NCBI RefSeq assembly: GCF_009649735.1
Contig: NZ_WJNH01000004.1
Coordinates: 1 to 64,000, forward strand
Direction: 5' to 3'
Length of the DNA: 64,000 bases
Source: Salinibacillus xinjiangensis
GTDB lineage: Bacteria; Bacillota; Bacilli; Bacillales; Alkalibacillaceae
Shown here: positions 32,632 to 41,682 of the stretch, piece by piece
Position numbering within the stretch: position 1 is the stretch's first letter
Layout: every line of letters starts with the position of its first letter
Made by a program: the position numbers and the translations under genes
Notes under the pieces: model-generated
Database searches by the model: none
What the model saw: the letters and a program-made list of their open reading frames with translations, nothing else
Told to the model about the DNA's origin: nothing

Positions 32632-33384
32632 CTATTCCGCAGCAACCTCAAGCTCCGATTCATTTAAAATATGCACAAAATCTGTTTCCACATCCCCATC
32701 TGAAAACGTATTCCCATTCACAGATTGCTCTGGAAATGTTTCTTGATTTGACTCGTCATATGGAATCCAGCCGATATAGATGGAATGATCCGGCATCCAA
32801 CTGGAAAACAGTTTATCAGGTTGCCTGGCTTGCATCACTTTTGCATTTGCCTCTTTAATTGCAGCCCATTTTTGCGGAAACTTCAGCACACCATAAGACT
32901 TCTCTTCAAGCGAAACCTTTTTCTCCAGCTGAATTCGCGGCGTATAGTGATGGTTTCCTGCAGTGATTTGATATCCTCGCTTTCGAATTAGATAAAATTT
33001 CATATAACGAAGACGATCATTAGGATGCATATTCCAAATAATATGGAAGGTTGATGGATCTTTTTTATCTACTTTCCATATCATTGGTTCCCCGGTGGTA
33101 TCAATCTTTTTCACCTTCCACTTGTACATGTCCCATACCCAATAACTAAGCCCATACTCATTATTTTTAGAAATAAACGGGACAAATACATGCTTATCAT
33201 CGAGTTGAATGGTGTTCTGTATTTTTTCGGCATTTGCTCTCGTGAAAACTTCATTTATTTCGGTAACCAATTGATTTTTCGTTGGCAGAGGAGATGGTTT
33301 TGAAAAATACATCCAGTAAATAGCAGCTAAAATAATTACAATTAGAACAATCCCTAAAGTTAGTTTTCTCTTTTTAGTCATCAT
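32632..33384 (-). CDS. Membrane-anchored protein of unknown function
   Basis: 250 residues: an N-terminal membrane anchor (about 8-27) followed by a soluble extracytoplasmic part rich in Trp, Tyr and Lys (for example YGLSYWVWDMYKWKVKKID). I do not recognise the family. The ATG overlaps the upstream gene's stop by 4 bp (ATGA), so the two are translationally coupled. It and its partner form a module absent between upp and glyA in B. subtilis, flanked by two copies of the same palindromic repeat. Confidence 0.75.
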   Translation of the reverse strand: MMTKKRKLTLGIVLIVIILAAIYWMYFSKPSPLPTKNQLVTEINEVFTRANAEKIQNTIQLDDKHVFVPFISKNNEYGLSYWVWDMYKWKVKKIDTTGEPMIWKVDKKDPSTFHIIWNMHPNDRLRYMKFYLIRKRGYQITAGNHHYTPRIQLEKKVSLEEKSYGVLKFPQKWAAIKEANAKVMQARQPDKLFSSWMPDHSIYIGWIPYDESNQETFPEQSVNGNTFSDGDVETDFVHILNESELEVAAE

Positions 33385-34103
33385 TCATTTCCCTCCTCTA
33401 ACAACGATTGATCGGAGCGAAAATAGCGCTGCTTTTCAGGTGTCAGGATAAGTAATCCTTTTCCGTCGTCCTCAAGGTAAATGATTGCTTGACTGCCACT
33501 TCCCCATTTGGGTGTTGCATTAACTAGCTGGTACGGGAACCTTTCATTCACTTCTTTTGAGTCATTTCTAGTTAAATCATAGTACCAATCATCACTAGAA
33601 ATAGTTGATTTCTGTAATCGTTCTATTCCATCTAAAAGGGTGTCTTTTTTGAGTGATACATCCTGACCTGAAGGATGGATGGTTATGAAATAAGCCTCTT
33701 CTACACCAGCAATATATGTATCTATTTCATTCTGAGGGTAGATGGCCTGATGCACCGGCGTCGAGATAAGCGAAAATAGTAAAAATATAAAATTTGCACC
33801 AAATCCAAGCCAAGCAAAACGACGGTAGATTTCCCATCTCCCCTCTTTTGAATTCAAAATAAAATATAAAATCCATACCCCAAGTGGTAGAATAGATAGT
33901 CGAACTGCCTCACCAAACAGGTTAAAGTTGAAGGAGAAAGAAAACATCCCAATCCAAAATACAATTAAAATTTTCCACCCTTTTGGTTTAACCCGCCGCT
34001 TATTATAAAGACGATAAATGAGATATACGACTATTCCCCACGCTAAAGCTCCTGATAAAACCTCGATAAGATTAATATTTTGAAAAGCCAAATACTCACC
34101 CAC
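33381..34103 (-). CDS. Polytopic membrane protein of unknown function
   Basis: 240 residues with about four membrane helices in the first 125 residues (for example LIEVLSGALAWGIVVYLIYRLY, GWKILIVFWIGMFSFSF, ILPLGVWILYFIL, FAWLGFGANFIFLLFSLI) and an extracytoplasmic C-terminal domain. No family is recognised. The start is uncertain: the GTG at 34103 lies directly against AAGGAA, while a TTG at 34091 would be better spaced. Coupled to the downstream gene. Confidence 0.75.
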   Translation of the reverse strand: MGEYLAFQNINLIEVLSGALAWGIVVYLIYRLYNKRRVKPKGWKILIVFWIGMFSFSFNFNLFGEAVRLSILPLGVWILYFILNSKEGRWEIYRRFAWLGFGANFIFLLFSLISTPVHQAIYPQNEIDTYIAGVEEAYFITIHPSGQDVSLKKDTLLDGIERLQKSTISSDDWYYDLTRNDSKEVNERFPYQLVNATPKWGSGSQAIIYLEDDGKGLLILTPEKQRYFRSDQSLLEEGNE

Positions 34104-34116
34104 TTCCTTCTAAATC

Positions 34117-34173
34117 GGGACAGGGGGACAGGTCCGTTGTCCCAGTGGGACGATGGACCTGTCCCCCCGTCCC
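34117..34173. repeat. Palindromic GGGACAGGTCC repeat, copy 2
   Basis: 57-bp near-palindrome almost identical to 32562-32618 and in direct orientation to it. It lies between the two-gene module and the glyA terminator. Confidence 0.85.
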
Positions 34174-34174
34174 A

Positions 34175-34204
34175 CAAAAAAGACTGGCGCCTAAGCCAGT
34201 CTTT
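34175..34204 (-). terminator. Intrinsic terminator of glyA
   Basis: AAAGACTGGC (34179-34188) pairs with GCCAGTCTTT (34195-34204) over a 6-base loop, with a T-run on the minus strand. Nine bp past the glyA stop. Confidence 0.9.
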
Positions 34205-34212
34205 ATCAATCA

Positions 34213-35448
34213 TTATTCATACAAAGGAAACTTCGCAGTCAAAGCAGCTACACGCTCTTTCACCTCTTCAAGTTTCGCTTCGTCTTCAACATTTTTCAAG
34301 GTAAGAGAAATGATTGCTGCAATCTCATCCATCGCGTTAAGATCAAAGCCACGAGTGGTCACTGCTGCTGTTCCAATTCGTACACCACTTGTTACAAATG
34401 GACTTTCAGGATCAAACGGAATGGTGTTTTTGTTTGCGGTAATCCCAATTTCATCAAGTGCCTTCTCCGCAACTTTTCCAGTTAACCCAAGTGGGCGAAC
34501 ATCTAGTAATAGGAGGTGATTATCTGTTCCGCCTGAAACGACACGCACTCCTTCTTTGGTAAGTGCCTCGCCTAGTCGTTTCGCATTGTCTACGATATTT
34601 TGAGTATAGGTTTTAAACGCTGGCTCAAGGGCCTCTTTAAAGGCAACTGCTTTTGCCGCAATAATATGCATGAGTGGTCCACCCTGCATGCCAGGGAAAA
34701 CAGATTTGTCTACTTTTTTCGCAAATTCTTCTTGGCAAAGAATCATTCCACCACGTGGTCCACGTAATGTTTTATGAGTAGTCGTCGTCACAAAGTGGGC
34801 ATGTGGGACTGGATTCGGATGAAGTCCTGTTGCAACAAGCCCTGCAATGTGTGCCATGTCTACCATTAAGTAAGCTCCAACCTCATCAGCAATTTCGCGG
34901 AATTTCGCAAAATCAATCTCTCGAGGGTAGGCACTTGCTCCAGCAACAATTAGCTTTGGCTGAACCTCTTTGGCCTTAGCTAAAACAGCGTCATAATCAA
35001 TTTGTTCACTATTTTCATCAACGCCATAATCAACAAAATTATATAGGGTACCACTAAAGTTTACTGGACTTCCGTGGGTTAAGTGTCCACCATGGTTCAG
35101 GTTCATCCCTAAAACGGTGTCACCAGTCTCAAGTACCGTAAAATACACAGCCATGTTTGCTTGGGCACCTGAGTGCGGCTGAACATTGGCGTGATCTGCT
35201 CCGAATAATTCCTTCGCACGATCACGGGCTAAGTTTTCAGCTACATCAACAAATTCACAGCCACCATAATAGCGACGACCTGGGTAGCCTTCTGCGTATT
35301 TGTTGGTTAGTACGGAACCTGCTGCCTCCATAACCGCTTCTGATACAAAGTTTTCCGATGCAATCAGTTCAATTTTATCCTGTTGACGCTTCTTTTCCTT
35401 TTCTACTGCTGCTAGAATTTCAGGGTCTACGTTTTTTAAATGCTCCAC
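34213..35448 (-). CDS. glyA: Serine hydroxymethyltransferase
   Basis: PLP enzyme that converts serine and tetrahydrofolate to glycine and 5,10-methylene-THF. 411 residues. The PLP lysine is in [18 protein letters not shown]; the N-terminal [46 protein letters not shown] block is diagnostic. The start is a GTG at 35448 with GAGGAGG 8 bases upstream. upp and glyA are adjacent in B. subtilis; here two genes lie between. Confidence 0.98.
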   Translation of the reverse strand: MEHLKNVDPEILAAVEKEKKRQQDKIELIASENFVSEAVMEAAGSVLTNKYAEGYPGRRYYGGCEFVDVAENLARDRAKELFGADHANVQPHSGAQANMAVYFTVLETGDTVLGMNLNHGGHLTHGSPVNFSGTLYNFVDYGVDENSEQIDYDAVLAKAKEVQPKLIVAGASAYPREIDFAKFREIADEVGAYLMVDMAHIAGLVATGLHPNPVPHAHFVTTTTHKTLRGPRGGMILCQEEFAKKVDKSVFPGMQGGPLMHIIAAKAVAFKEALEPAFKTYTQNIVDNAKRLGEALTKEGVRVVSGGTDNHLLLLDVRPLGLTGKVAEKALDEIGITANKNTIPFDPESPFVTSGVRIGTAAVTTRGFDLNAMDEIAAIISLTLKNVEDEAKLEEVKERVAALTAKFPLYE

Positions 35449-35520
35449 GATTTCTCCTCCTCACATTTTGAAAAAAGGTTGCTAGGTCTATTCGAAAAAT
35501 TCTCCACTTTTAGTATAACA

Positions 35521-36102
35521 TTACTCGCAAGTATCTCCAGAGGAATCTGGGATTTGATAGACGGCTCTCTGTCCCCCAATGAGCTTGGGTCTTGTGTAGG
35601 CTGCCGTTACATGGGCTTTGCCGATATTTTTTCTTGATAATCTCACTGGGACTGCCACGGATTTTAAGTGCATACCAATAAAGGTGTCCCCAATATCCAT
35701 TCCCGCATGGGCGCTGATGGACTCTACTAGCACAGGGTCATCCATGTGTCTATACGCATAGGCGGCCATCGAACCTCCTGCACCAGGAATGGGAACCGCC
35801 GCAACCCTGGTTAGGTTATATTTCTCCATCACCATTCGTTCGACCACAAGAGATCGGTTTAAATGCTCGCAGCACTGAAAGGCAAGCTCTACACCAGTTT
35901 GTTGCTTCAAGACTTGTAGCTCCGTAAAAATTGTTTCAGCAATCTGCTCACTTCCCGAGGTGCCGATTCGTTCACCGGCTACTTCACTAGTGGAGCATCC
36001 TAAAAGAAATACATGTCCCGATTTCAATTGATCAAGGGAAGCCCAATCTTGAACAAGCTCATTTAGGTGCGATTTGATTTCTGTAATAAGTTGATCTGTC
36101 AT
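35521..36102 (-). CDS. ywlG: YwlG family protein (TIGR01440)
   Basis: 193 residues. The segments VFLLGCSTSEVAGERIGTSGSE, AFQCCEHLNRSLVVER and the AHAGMDIGDTFIGMHLKSVAVPVR ending are those of the TIGR01440/YwlG family, of unknown biochemical function and always near glyA and rpiB. I place the start at ATG 36102 rather than the GTG three codons earlier, which abuts AAGGTA. It is 18 bp after rpiB. Confidence 0.9.
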   Translation of the reverse strand: MTDQLITEIKSHLNELVQDWASLDQLKSGHVFLLGCSTSEVAGERIGTSGSEQIAETIFTELQVLKQQTGVELAFQCCEHLNRSLVVERMVMEKYNLTRVAAVPIPGAGGSMAAYAYRHMDDPVLVESISAHAGMDIGDTFIGMHLKSVAVPVRLSRKNIGKAHVTAAYTRPKLIGGQRAVYQIPDSSGDTCE

Positions 36103-36120
36103 GGTAATCACTACCTTAAA

Positions 36121-36561
36121 CTATTTATTTTCATATTCAGCGATTTTACCAATACGATTTTCGTGACGGCCACCTTCAAATTCGGCCTCAAGCCAAGCTT
36201 TTACAATTTCACGTGCCAATCCTGGGCCAATTACTCTCTCGCCCATCGCAATGACATTGGCATTGTTATGAGCCTTTGTCATTTTCGCACTAAACACATC
36301 GTGGACAAGTGCACAGCGAATCCCTTTTACTTTATTGGCCGCAATCGTCATGCCAATACCTGTTCCACAAATTAAAATGCCTAAATCATAGTCGCCATTT
36401 GCCACTTTTTCGGCTGCCGGAATCCCGTAATCGGGATAATCAACAGAATCCTCGCAATCACAGCCCATATCATCAAAATCTACTCCCATTTCAGAAAGCA
36501 GGTTACCAATTTCAGTGCGCAGATTTATTCCACCATGGTCTGAAGCTAATACAAGTTTCAT
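36121..36561 (-). CDS. rpiB: Ribose-5-phosphate isomerase B
   Basis: Interconverts ribose-5-phosphate and ribulose-5-phosphate. 146 residues. Motifs: LASDHGG at the N-terminus, the catalytic Cys in LICGTGIGMTIAANKVKGIRCAL, and the GGRHENRIGKI phosphate-binding ending. The start is ATG 36561; AGAAGGA lies 10 bases upstream. In B. subtilis this gene is ywlF. Confidence 0.95.
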   Translation of the reverse strand: MKLVLASDHGGINLRTEIGNLLSEMGVDFDDMGCDCEDSVDYPDYGIPAAEKVANGDYDLGILICGTGIGMTIAANKVKGIRCALVHDVFSAKMTKAHNNANVIAMGERVIGPGLAREIVKAWLEAEFEGGRHENRIGKIAEYENK

Positions 36562-36579
36562 ACAGGTCACATCCTTCTG

Positions 36580-37869
36580 TTATTTTTCAAACTTATGAAT
36601 TTGCTTGTTTAAACTTTCCGCATGCTGTTCTAGATGAGTAGCGAGATGACTAATTTTTTGGACAACTGCACTTTGTTCTTGGATGGATGCACTGACCTCT
36701 TCGGTTCCAGCTGTGGTTTCTTCAGCAATCGCTGCCACTTCTTGAGATTGTCTAGTTGTCGCTTCCATGGTTTCTAACTGCTGGTCCATTAAGTCAGAGA
36801 TATGACCAACAACCTCAGCTACTTCATTGACTGAAGCAGAAACCTTCTCAATCGCCGTATTCGACTCTTCACCTTTTTTTGCCTCTTGCCGGGCAAATTT
36901 CACCTGTTGCTGAATCCGCTCCACAACTTCATTGACGTCCGTTTGAATGTTCGAAATAAAACCTGAAATGTTATGGACAGCCGTAGCACTTTCATCGGCA
37001 AGTTTGCGTACTTCCTCTGCGACTACCGCAAACCCACGTCCATGTTCACCCGCTCTTGCCGCTTCGATGGATGCGTTAAGAGCTAGTAAATTGGTTTGAT
37101 CGGCAATTTCACCCACAAGAGAGATGATTTTTTCTACTTCCTGCGCATTTTTCTCAAGACGTTCTACCGCTTCCAATGACGTTTCCTGTTCTTTAGAAAT
37201 ATTTTGTACACTGGAAACCAGCTCTTGAATAATGGCCTTTGACTGATCTAAGGTACCAATCATCCCTTGCGATAACGAACGAGAGTGCTTAGCTTTTTCT
37301 TGAACCTCTCCCGCGACAATGGTTGCATCTTCAATGGACTGTGCTGTTTGCAAAATCGAGGAGGAGGAGTTCTCCGCCCCTGATGCAATTTCGCCAACAG
37401 TTTGGGCTATGGTGTTCGCTTGATTCTCCGCATTTGTTAAAGAATCTTTAATCGCGCCAACCGATTGATTGGTTTGGTCAAAGTTTTTCTCAATATTGGT
37501 GATAATATCACGCAAACTAGCAAGCATTGCGTTAAAAGCAAGCCCCAGTGAACGGATTTCATCATCCGACTTTGAGACCTGAACGTCCTTCGCGATATTC
37601 CCATCTGCTGCTTGATGTGCAGCATCCCTTAAGGTTAATAACGGCTTGGTTAACATTTGAGCAGCAAAATAAGCAAGTATTCCAGACCACAAAATCCCCA
37701 TGAATAGAACCATAACCGTATACAATTGCTCCGATATTCCTAGGTAGGCCTGAATCTGGCCAGAAAAGGCGTAAATAAACAGAGCACTTGTACCATATGT
37801 AATGACCGCTAATACTGTAGTAAAAATAACAAGCTTAATCCGTAAGCTAAAGCGATGTTTTTCCTTCAT
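36580..37869 (-). CDS. Methyl-accepting chemotaxis protein
   Basis: 429 residues. Two membrane helices (about 10-34 and 49-73) with only a very short external loop, then a HAMP domain (about 75-125) and a cytoplasmic signalling domain whose tip is intact ([41 protein letters not shown]). With no external ligand domain it may sense a membrane or internal cue. The ATG at 37869 has GGGGG upstream; the longer frame has none. It sits between rpiB and ywlE, which are adjacent in B. subtilis, so this is an insertion relative to that order. Confidence 0.93.
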   Translation of the reverse strand: MKEKHRFSLRIKLVIFTTVLAVITYGTSALFIYAFSGQIQAYLGISEQLYTVMVLFMGILWSGILAYFAAQMLTKPLLTLRDAAHQAADGNIAKDVQVSKSDDEIRSLGLAFNAMLASLRDIITNIEKNFDQTNQSVGAIKDSLTNAENQANTIAQTVGEIASGAENSSSSILQTAQSIEDATIVAGEVQEKAKHSRSLSQGMIGTLDQSKAIIQELVSSVQNISKEQETSLEAVERLEKNAQEVEKIISLVGEIADQTNLLALNASIEAARAGEHGRGFAVVAEEVRKLADESATAVHNISGFISNIQTDVNEVVERIQQQVKFARQEAKKGEESNTAIEKVSASVNEVAEVVGHISDLMDQQLETMEATTRQSQEVAAIAEETTAGTEEVSASIQEQSAVVQKISHLATHLEQHAESLNKQIHKFEK

Positions 37870-37901
37870 CCCGCATCCCCCAATTCGAATTCCCAAAAAA
37901 G

Positions 37902-38492
37902 CTATTTTTCTCTATTGTCTATCTTTTGCAGAAGAAGTTCAATATATTTTTCCAGTTCAGAAAGGGTTTTTCGATAGATGTTCACATCTCCGCCAAAAGG
38001 GTCCTGAATATCCACATTGTCGAGCTGTCTTTCCAGCTCCATGATTTCCTTTTGCGTCTCCTTCATTTTGTTCTCCAGCTGTTGGTCCTGATTCGCCTGG
38101 AATAACGCCCGGTCCGTTTCGAGCGCCGCATAGGCTTCCTTTAGCTGATTCCAAATCTGTTGCTGTTCGTCGTCTACATATTCTTTTAAGGTAAAAATTT
38201 TGTTCTCAGCATTTGGGAACTGCATGAGTATGGACTGCTTGTGGTTCATCGTCATCGTTAAAATGAGATCCGCCCACTCGATTAATTGAGGGGTAATCGG
38301 TTGTGATTGATGCTGACAATCAATCCCCTTTTGGGACAGTACATCCTTTGTTCCCTGGGAAGCAGACTGTCCATGACCTGCGAAAATTCCAGCTGATTGA
38401 ACATTTATATATACATTTTTATGCTTCAGCAATGCCTCAGCCATCGGACTGCGACACGTATTTCCGGTGCAAACAAATAAAATATTTTTCAT
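37902..38492 (-). CDS. ywlE: Protein-arginine phosphatase YwlE-like with coiled-coil insertion
   Basis: Low-molecular-weight protein phosphatase fold; B. subtilis YwlE removes phosphate from arginine residues marked by McsB. The P-loop is complete: C8-T-G-N-T-C-R14-S, and the general-acid loop DPFGGDV is at 164-170. At 196 residues it is about 46 longer than B. subtilis YwlE; the extra stretch (about 107-160, rich in Glu, Gln, Lys, Leu) lies between KEYV and DPFGG and looks like a helical coiled-coil insertion. Thr11, which favours arginine phosphate in YwlE, is kept. Confidence 0.9.
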   Translation of the reverse strand: MKNILFVCTGNTCRSPMAEALLKHKNVYINVQSAGIFAGHGQSASQGTKDVLSQKGIDCQHQSQPITPQLIEWADLILTMTMNHKQSILMQFPNAENKIFTLKEYVDDEQQQIWNQLKEAYAALETDRALFQANQDQQLENKMKETQKEIMELERQLDNVDIQDPFGGDVNIYRKTLSELEKYIELLLQKIDNREK

Positions 38493-38593
38493 GAAGCCGA
38501 ACCTCCATTTGGTACTCTCTTTTGTCTTAAATATATCATTTGGGCGGGGTGGGTGTCACTTTTTGCGAAGGGGATTGATATGGTGTGGGATGT

Positions 38594-38949
38594 GCTGAAG
38601 ATTGGGGTGCTTTGGCTAAGGTTTATAGGCTTTTTGCTAAAAAAGTACTTTATAAGCTAAAGACGTCTTGAAATGCTAAAGAACGACTTGTGGATGCTAA
38701 AGATTCGGGGGAGGGTGCTAAAGTTTCCGATTCATGTGCTGAAGCTAAGGTCTATTTTGCTAAACTCGCACTCCCGCCTATGTACTCCTACTCCGGATGC
38801 TGAAGATACTCCTCCAAATGCTAAAGTTAGAAAATAAATACTAAACTTCCAGCCAAATGCTAAAGTCTGAGATGGTTTAACTAAAGTTGCCTTTCCATTC
38901 GCTAAAAAAGCACTTGTAAATGTCAAAAGACACTAAACAAATGCTAAAG
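38594..38949 (+). repeat. 21-bp phased GCTRAAG array D
   Basis: The 549-bp gap between ywlE and mntP holds GCTRAAG words on the plus strand at 38594; 38615, 38636, 38656, 38675, 38696, 38717, 38738, 38759; 38799, 38820, 38840, 38859, 38880, 38901, 38922 (degenerate) and 38943. Block starts 38615 and 38799 are 184 bp apart and both blocks use steps 21, 20, 19, 21, 21, 21, 21. The sequence between words is different from that in array B. The remaining 38950-39041 contains an imperfect hairpin (about 39009-39035) that may end mntP. Confidence 0.9.
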
Positions 38950-39041
38950 CACGCCTCCCACCGCCACGGTCATAAACCCCCACAAAAACAAAAAGCCCCC
39001 CACTCATCCACATCGGACAAGTGACAGGCCTCACTGCTTGT

Positions 39042-39590
39042 CTACAAAATCAACTGCAATCCAAACGCACATAAAATACTTCCACCCAGCATTTCACTAT
39101 AGGAGCCGAGTAGTGCGGTTGCTTTTCGTGCAAGTAAGAATCCGAGCCAGGTTAAAACAGCACTGGCTGAGCCAAATAATATTAGAGCTACGATTGTTTT
39201 GACTCCGTACATTCCTAAGCTTAGCCCCACGGAAAAGCTGTCTAAGCTTACGGTAAAAGCAAACACGAATAGGCCAAAGCCGTTCACTAATTTCGTGTTC
39301 CGTTCATCTGAAAAGGAACCGATAAACATCTGGATTCCTAAAACGATTAGTAGCACTCCGCCCATTAATGCCGCGAAGGAGCCAAATTGTTTGGATAGAA
39401 TATTTCCGAGCAGCATCCCTAAAAAGGGCATAACCATATGAAAGATTCCAATTAAAATACCGATAATTGCAATTTTACGTAGGCGCAGATTAAGCATTCC
39501 CATTCCGAGGCTCACCGAAAAAGCGTCCATGCCAATTGCGATTGCCATTAAGGATAGGGTTAGCCATTCGCCAATAATATATGAAATCAT
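39042..39590 (-). CDS. mntP: Manganese efflux pump MntP
   Basis: 182 residues, six membrane helices in two inverted halves, each with the family aspartate motif ([15 protein letters not shown] and [18 protein letters not shown]). Exports Mn2+; the B. subtilis counterpart is ywlD. The start is the ATG at 39590 with GGAGG six bases upstream; this GGAGG lies in the 3' arm of a hairpin (39597-39634). It lies downstream of ywlC, 64 bp away. Confidence 0.93.
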   Translation of the reverse strand: MISYIIGEWLTLSLMAIAIGMDAFSVSLGMGMLNLRLRKIAIIGILIGIFHMVMPFLGMLLGNILSKQFGSFAALMGGVLLIVLGIQMFIGSFSDERNTKLVNGFGLFVFAFTVSLDSFSVGLSLGMYGVKTIVALILFGSASAVLTWLGFLLARKATALLGSYSEMLGGSILCAFGLQLIL

Positions 39591-39596
39591 GTGAAA

Positions 39597-39634
39597 CCTC
39601 CTCGGACATGCTAAAAACAATATATGCGAGGAGG
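39597..39634 (-). promoter_or_regulatory. Hairpin that buries the mntP Shine-Dalgarno sequence
   Basis: On the minus strand CCTCCTCG (39634-39627) is followed after 22 bases by its exact complement CGAGGAGG (39604-39597), which is the mntP ribosome binding site. It would shut off mntP translation unless opened. Confidence 0.6.
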
Positions 39635-39654
39635 ATAAGCTTTAGAATAAATGA

Positions 39655-40698
39655 TTATATCTTTATAATTTTAGACGACGCTTTTTCCAAACGATTCATT
39701 ACGGCAACCCCTAAACCTTTCTTCGTAAAGGTTTCACCAAGAATGACATCTACATTTTCACGATTAAAGGTCCTTAGCACATCGTAAATTTGCTGGGCGA
39801 CCTCGCGCAAATTTTCCCGAGATCCACAGCTTTTCACAATCGCATGCTGGTAATGTGCTGCGTTTTCTTCACTTGCCATAACACCAACGTTTAGACCGTC
39901 CTGATTCAGTCGGTTTATTTCTTGCTGCATTGCATCAGCACTACCCTCTACTAACCAAAAAGGAGCATTCGGTGCATAATGGGTGTATTTCATTCCCGGC
40001 GATTTCGGTTGCTCCTCTTTATTTTCCACAGCAGAATCTGTGCTCACAGTCTCAACAACTTGCTCTAACTCTTCTTTTGTCACGCCACCAGGTCGTAAAA
40101 TCACCGCTTGTTCACCTGTGCAATCTACTACAGTTGATTCAACCCCAACTCCAGTCGGTCCGCAATCCACAATTCCGTATACACGGCCAGCTAAATCATC
40201 GTACACGTGCTGAGCCGTTGTGGGACTTGGTCTGCCCGACCGATTAGCACTTGGCGCAGCTACAGGTACTTGGCTAGCTGTTAACATCGCTTGTGCAACA
40301 GGATGATCAGGTATTCTTACCCCCACTGTGGATAAACCTGCTGTTACATTGTCCGCCGAAGCACCGTTACTATTTAAAATCAACGTAAGAGGACCTGGCC
40401 AAAAGGCTTCCATTAGTTTTAACGCCATATCCGGAATATCCTCTACCACTTGTTCCACTTGCTCAATTTTAGCAATGTGAACAATGAGAGGATTATCCCC
40501 AGGACGACCTTTTGCTTGAAAAATTTTATCCACTGCTGAATGGCTGGTCGCATCAGCGCCCAAACCATAAACGGTTTCAGTAGGAAAAGCAACCGTTTCT
40601 TGTCTCCTGATTGCCTCAGCTGCTGCTATTATTTTTGAGTTATTCACATCTATTTTTTCGTCTTGTACATTCCAGTATTTTGTTTCCATTTCACTCAT
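39655..40698 (-). CDS. ywlC: Threonylcarbamoyl-AMP synthase (Sua5/YwlC)
   Basis: Makes threonylcarbamoyl-AMP from Thr, bicarbonate and ATP for t6A in tRNA. 347 residues: the catalytic YrdC domain (about 20-210; VAFPTETVYGLGADA, KGRPGDNPLIVHI, PSANRSGRPSPT) and a C-terminal Sua5 domain (about 235-345) joined by KSPGMKYTHYAP, the linker over the active site. The start is ATG 40698, with AGGAG eight bases upstream. Confidence 0.96.
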   Translation of the reverse strand: MSEMETKYWNVQDEKIDVNNSKIIAAAEAIRRQETVAFPTETVYGLGADATSHSAVDKIFQAKGRPGDNPLIVHIAKIEQVEQVVEDIPDMALKLMEAFWPGPLTLILNSNGASADNVTAGLSTVGVRIPDHPVAQAMLTASQVPVAAPSANRSGRPSPTTAQHVYDDLAGRVYGIVDCGPTGVGVESTVVDCTGEQAVILRPGGVTKEELEQVVETVSTDSAVENKEEQPKSPGMKYTHYAPNAPFWLVEGSADAMQQEINRLNQDGLNVGVMASEENAAHYQHAIVKSCGSRENLREVAQQIYDVLRTFNRENVDVILGETFTKKGLGVAVMNRLEKASSKIIKI

Positions 40699-41025
40699 TG
40701 TGGGCACTCCTATTTCTATTTTCCCTTTCTATTATGTGCTTGATGGCTTGTATACGCAAGTTAGGCTTTCTCTGCAGGGTCTGCGACAGTGGTTATGAAT
40801 CCTTTAGTCAGGGATTAGAACCTTTATAGCTATGACCTGAACATGAGCGGGCTGCAAATGAACTGTTTACAAATTTATTGAACCGTTCCGTTAAATAATG
40901 AGTACGTTCGCCAAAAATTACTCCTGATAAAGAATTATTAAACATTTAATTAAAGAATTACAATAATGAAATGTTCATTTAACCCCTTCTCGCCCACAAT
41001 TAAAATTTTGCCATCTTTCTAGTAG

Positions 41026-41102
41026 CTACCCACAACAGTTATGCACAACTTATCCACAATATCCACCTACAACCCACAGTTTATCAACAATACTTATCCA
41101 CA
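41026..41102 (+). promoter_or_regulatory. DnaA-box cluster between ywlC and the next gene
   Basis: Same-strand matches to TTATCCACA: 41039 (one mismatch), 41050 (perfect), 41059 (two mismatches), 41081 (one mismatch), 41094 (perfect), plus weaker matches at 41026 and 41070. Steps are 9-13 bp, near one helical turn. The cluster overlaps the 3' end of the following gene. A DnaA-box cluster at ywlC is known in B. subtilis. The rest of the 385-bp gap (40699-41020) is AT-rich and empty. Confidence 0.85.
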
Positions 41103-41512
41103 TCTCTTGATAACTCTACAGCTGATATCCACCAATTCCCCTCTTCATCTACACTAAGGGGCTCATTTTGATTCATTTTTTCAAAGCCCCATGTCTGAAA
41201 AAGAGTGTCCGTTGAGGAATTATGGCTATATACCATAAGTTGTTGATAGCCTGATTGTGCAGCGTCCTCCTTAATCCAATCAATTAACACCATCAGAAGT
41301 CCTGCATTTAACTGCTCCGTAAAATATAACGTACGCAACCAGCCCTTTTCGTTCAATACCGGAACAATGGCATAGAATCCTTTCTTTTCGCCCTTAATTT
41401 CTATGAATCTACCATACTTATGCAGCTCATCCTTTGAGGATTGCTTGTCCCATTGTTCGCCAAAAAAGTCCCTTACCGTTGCTCGATCATTCGCCAACAC
41501 AATCTTAATCAT
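41084..41512 (-). CDS. Small GNAT-like protein, YwlB position
   Basis: 142 residues. The middle (FYAIVPVLNEKGWLRTLYFTE and LLMVLIDWIKEDAAQSGYQQLMVYSHNSSTDTLFQTWGFEKM) has the beta-strand, helix and 'WGF' pattern of GNAT acetyltransferases, though the acetyl-CoA loop is not clear. In B. subtilis the gene between ywlC and spoIIR region is ywlB, also a GNAT protein, so it may be a diverged equivalent. Its last codons lie in the DnaA-box cluster. Confidence 0.6.
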   Translation of the reverse strand: MIKIVLANDRATVRDFFGEQWDKQSSKDELHKYGRFIEIKGEKKGFYAIVPVLNEKGWLRTLYFTEQLNAGLLMVLIDWIKEDAAQSGYQQLMVYSHNSSTDTLFQTWGFEKMNQNEPLSVDEEGNWWISAVELSRDVDKYC

Positions 41513-41624
41513 AAAAATATCACTCCCGGATTTTCATTTCTACTTTACTCTATGAAAATAGGGAGTGATTTATGATATTTAAAAGTTTTATAATCTCTCT
41601 AAATTGAGTTATCTAGAAAAGCCA

Positions 41625-41677
41625 CGTCCAGCTGCAGGGCCTAGCGCTCGGGGATGACCGAGGCCCTTCCCCTTTCG
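41625..41677. repeat. Dispersed GTCCAGCTGC-type repeat with hairpin
   Basis: GTCCAGCTGCAGGGCC leads into a foldable region: GGGCCT (41637-41642) can pair with AGGCCC (41661-41666), and CTCGG with CCGAG inside. It lies between the GNAT-like gene and spoIIR and may also act as the spoIIR terminator, although the T-run is poor. Confidence 0.5.
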
Positions 41678-41682
41678 CTCTT

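Noticed and set aside
38732-38926. Minus-strand frame in array D
   Set aside because: Antisense reading of the repeat; no start signal.
39590-39654. Mn2+ riboswitch (yybP-ykoY) before mntP
   Set aside because: The ywlC-mntP gap is only 64 bp, too short, and the conserved motifs are absent.
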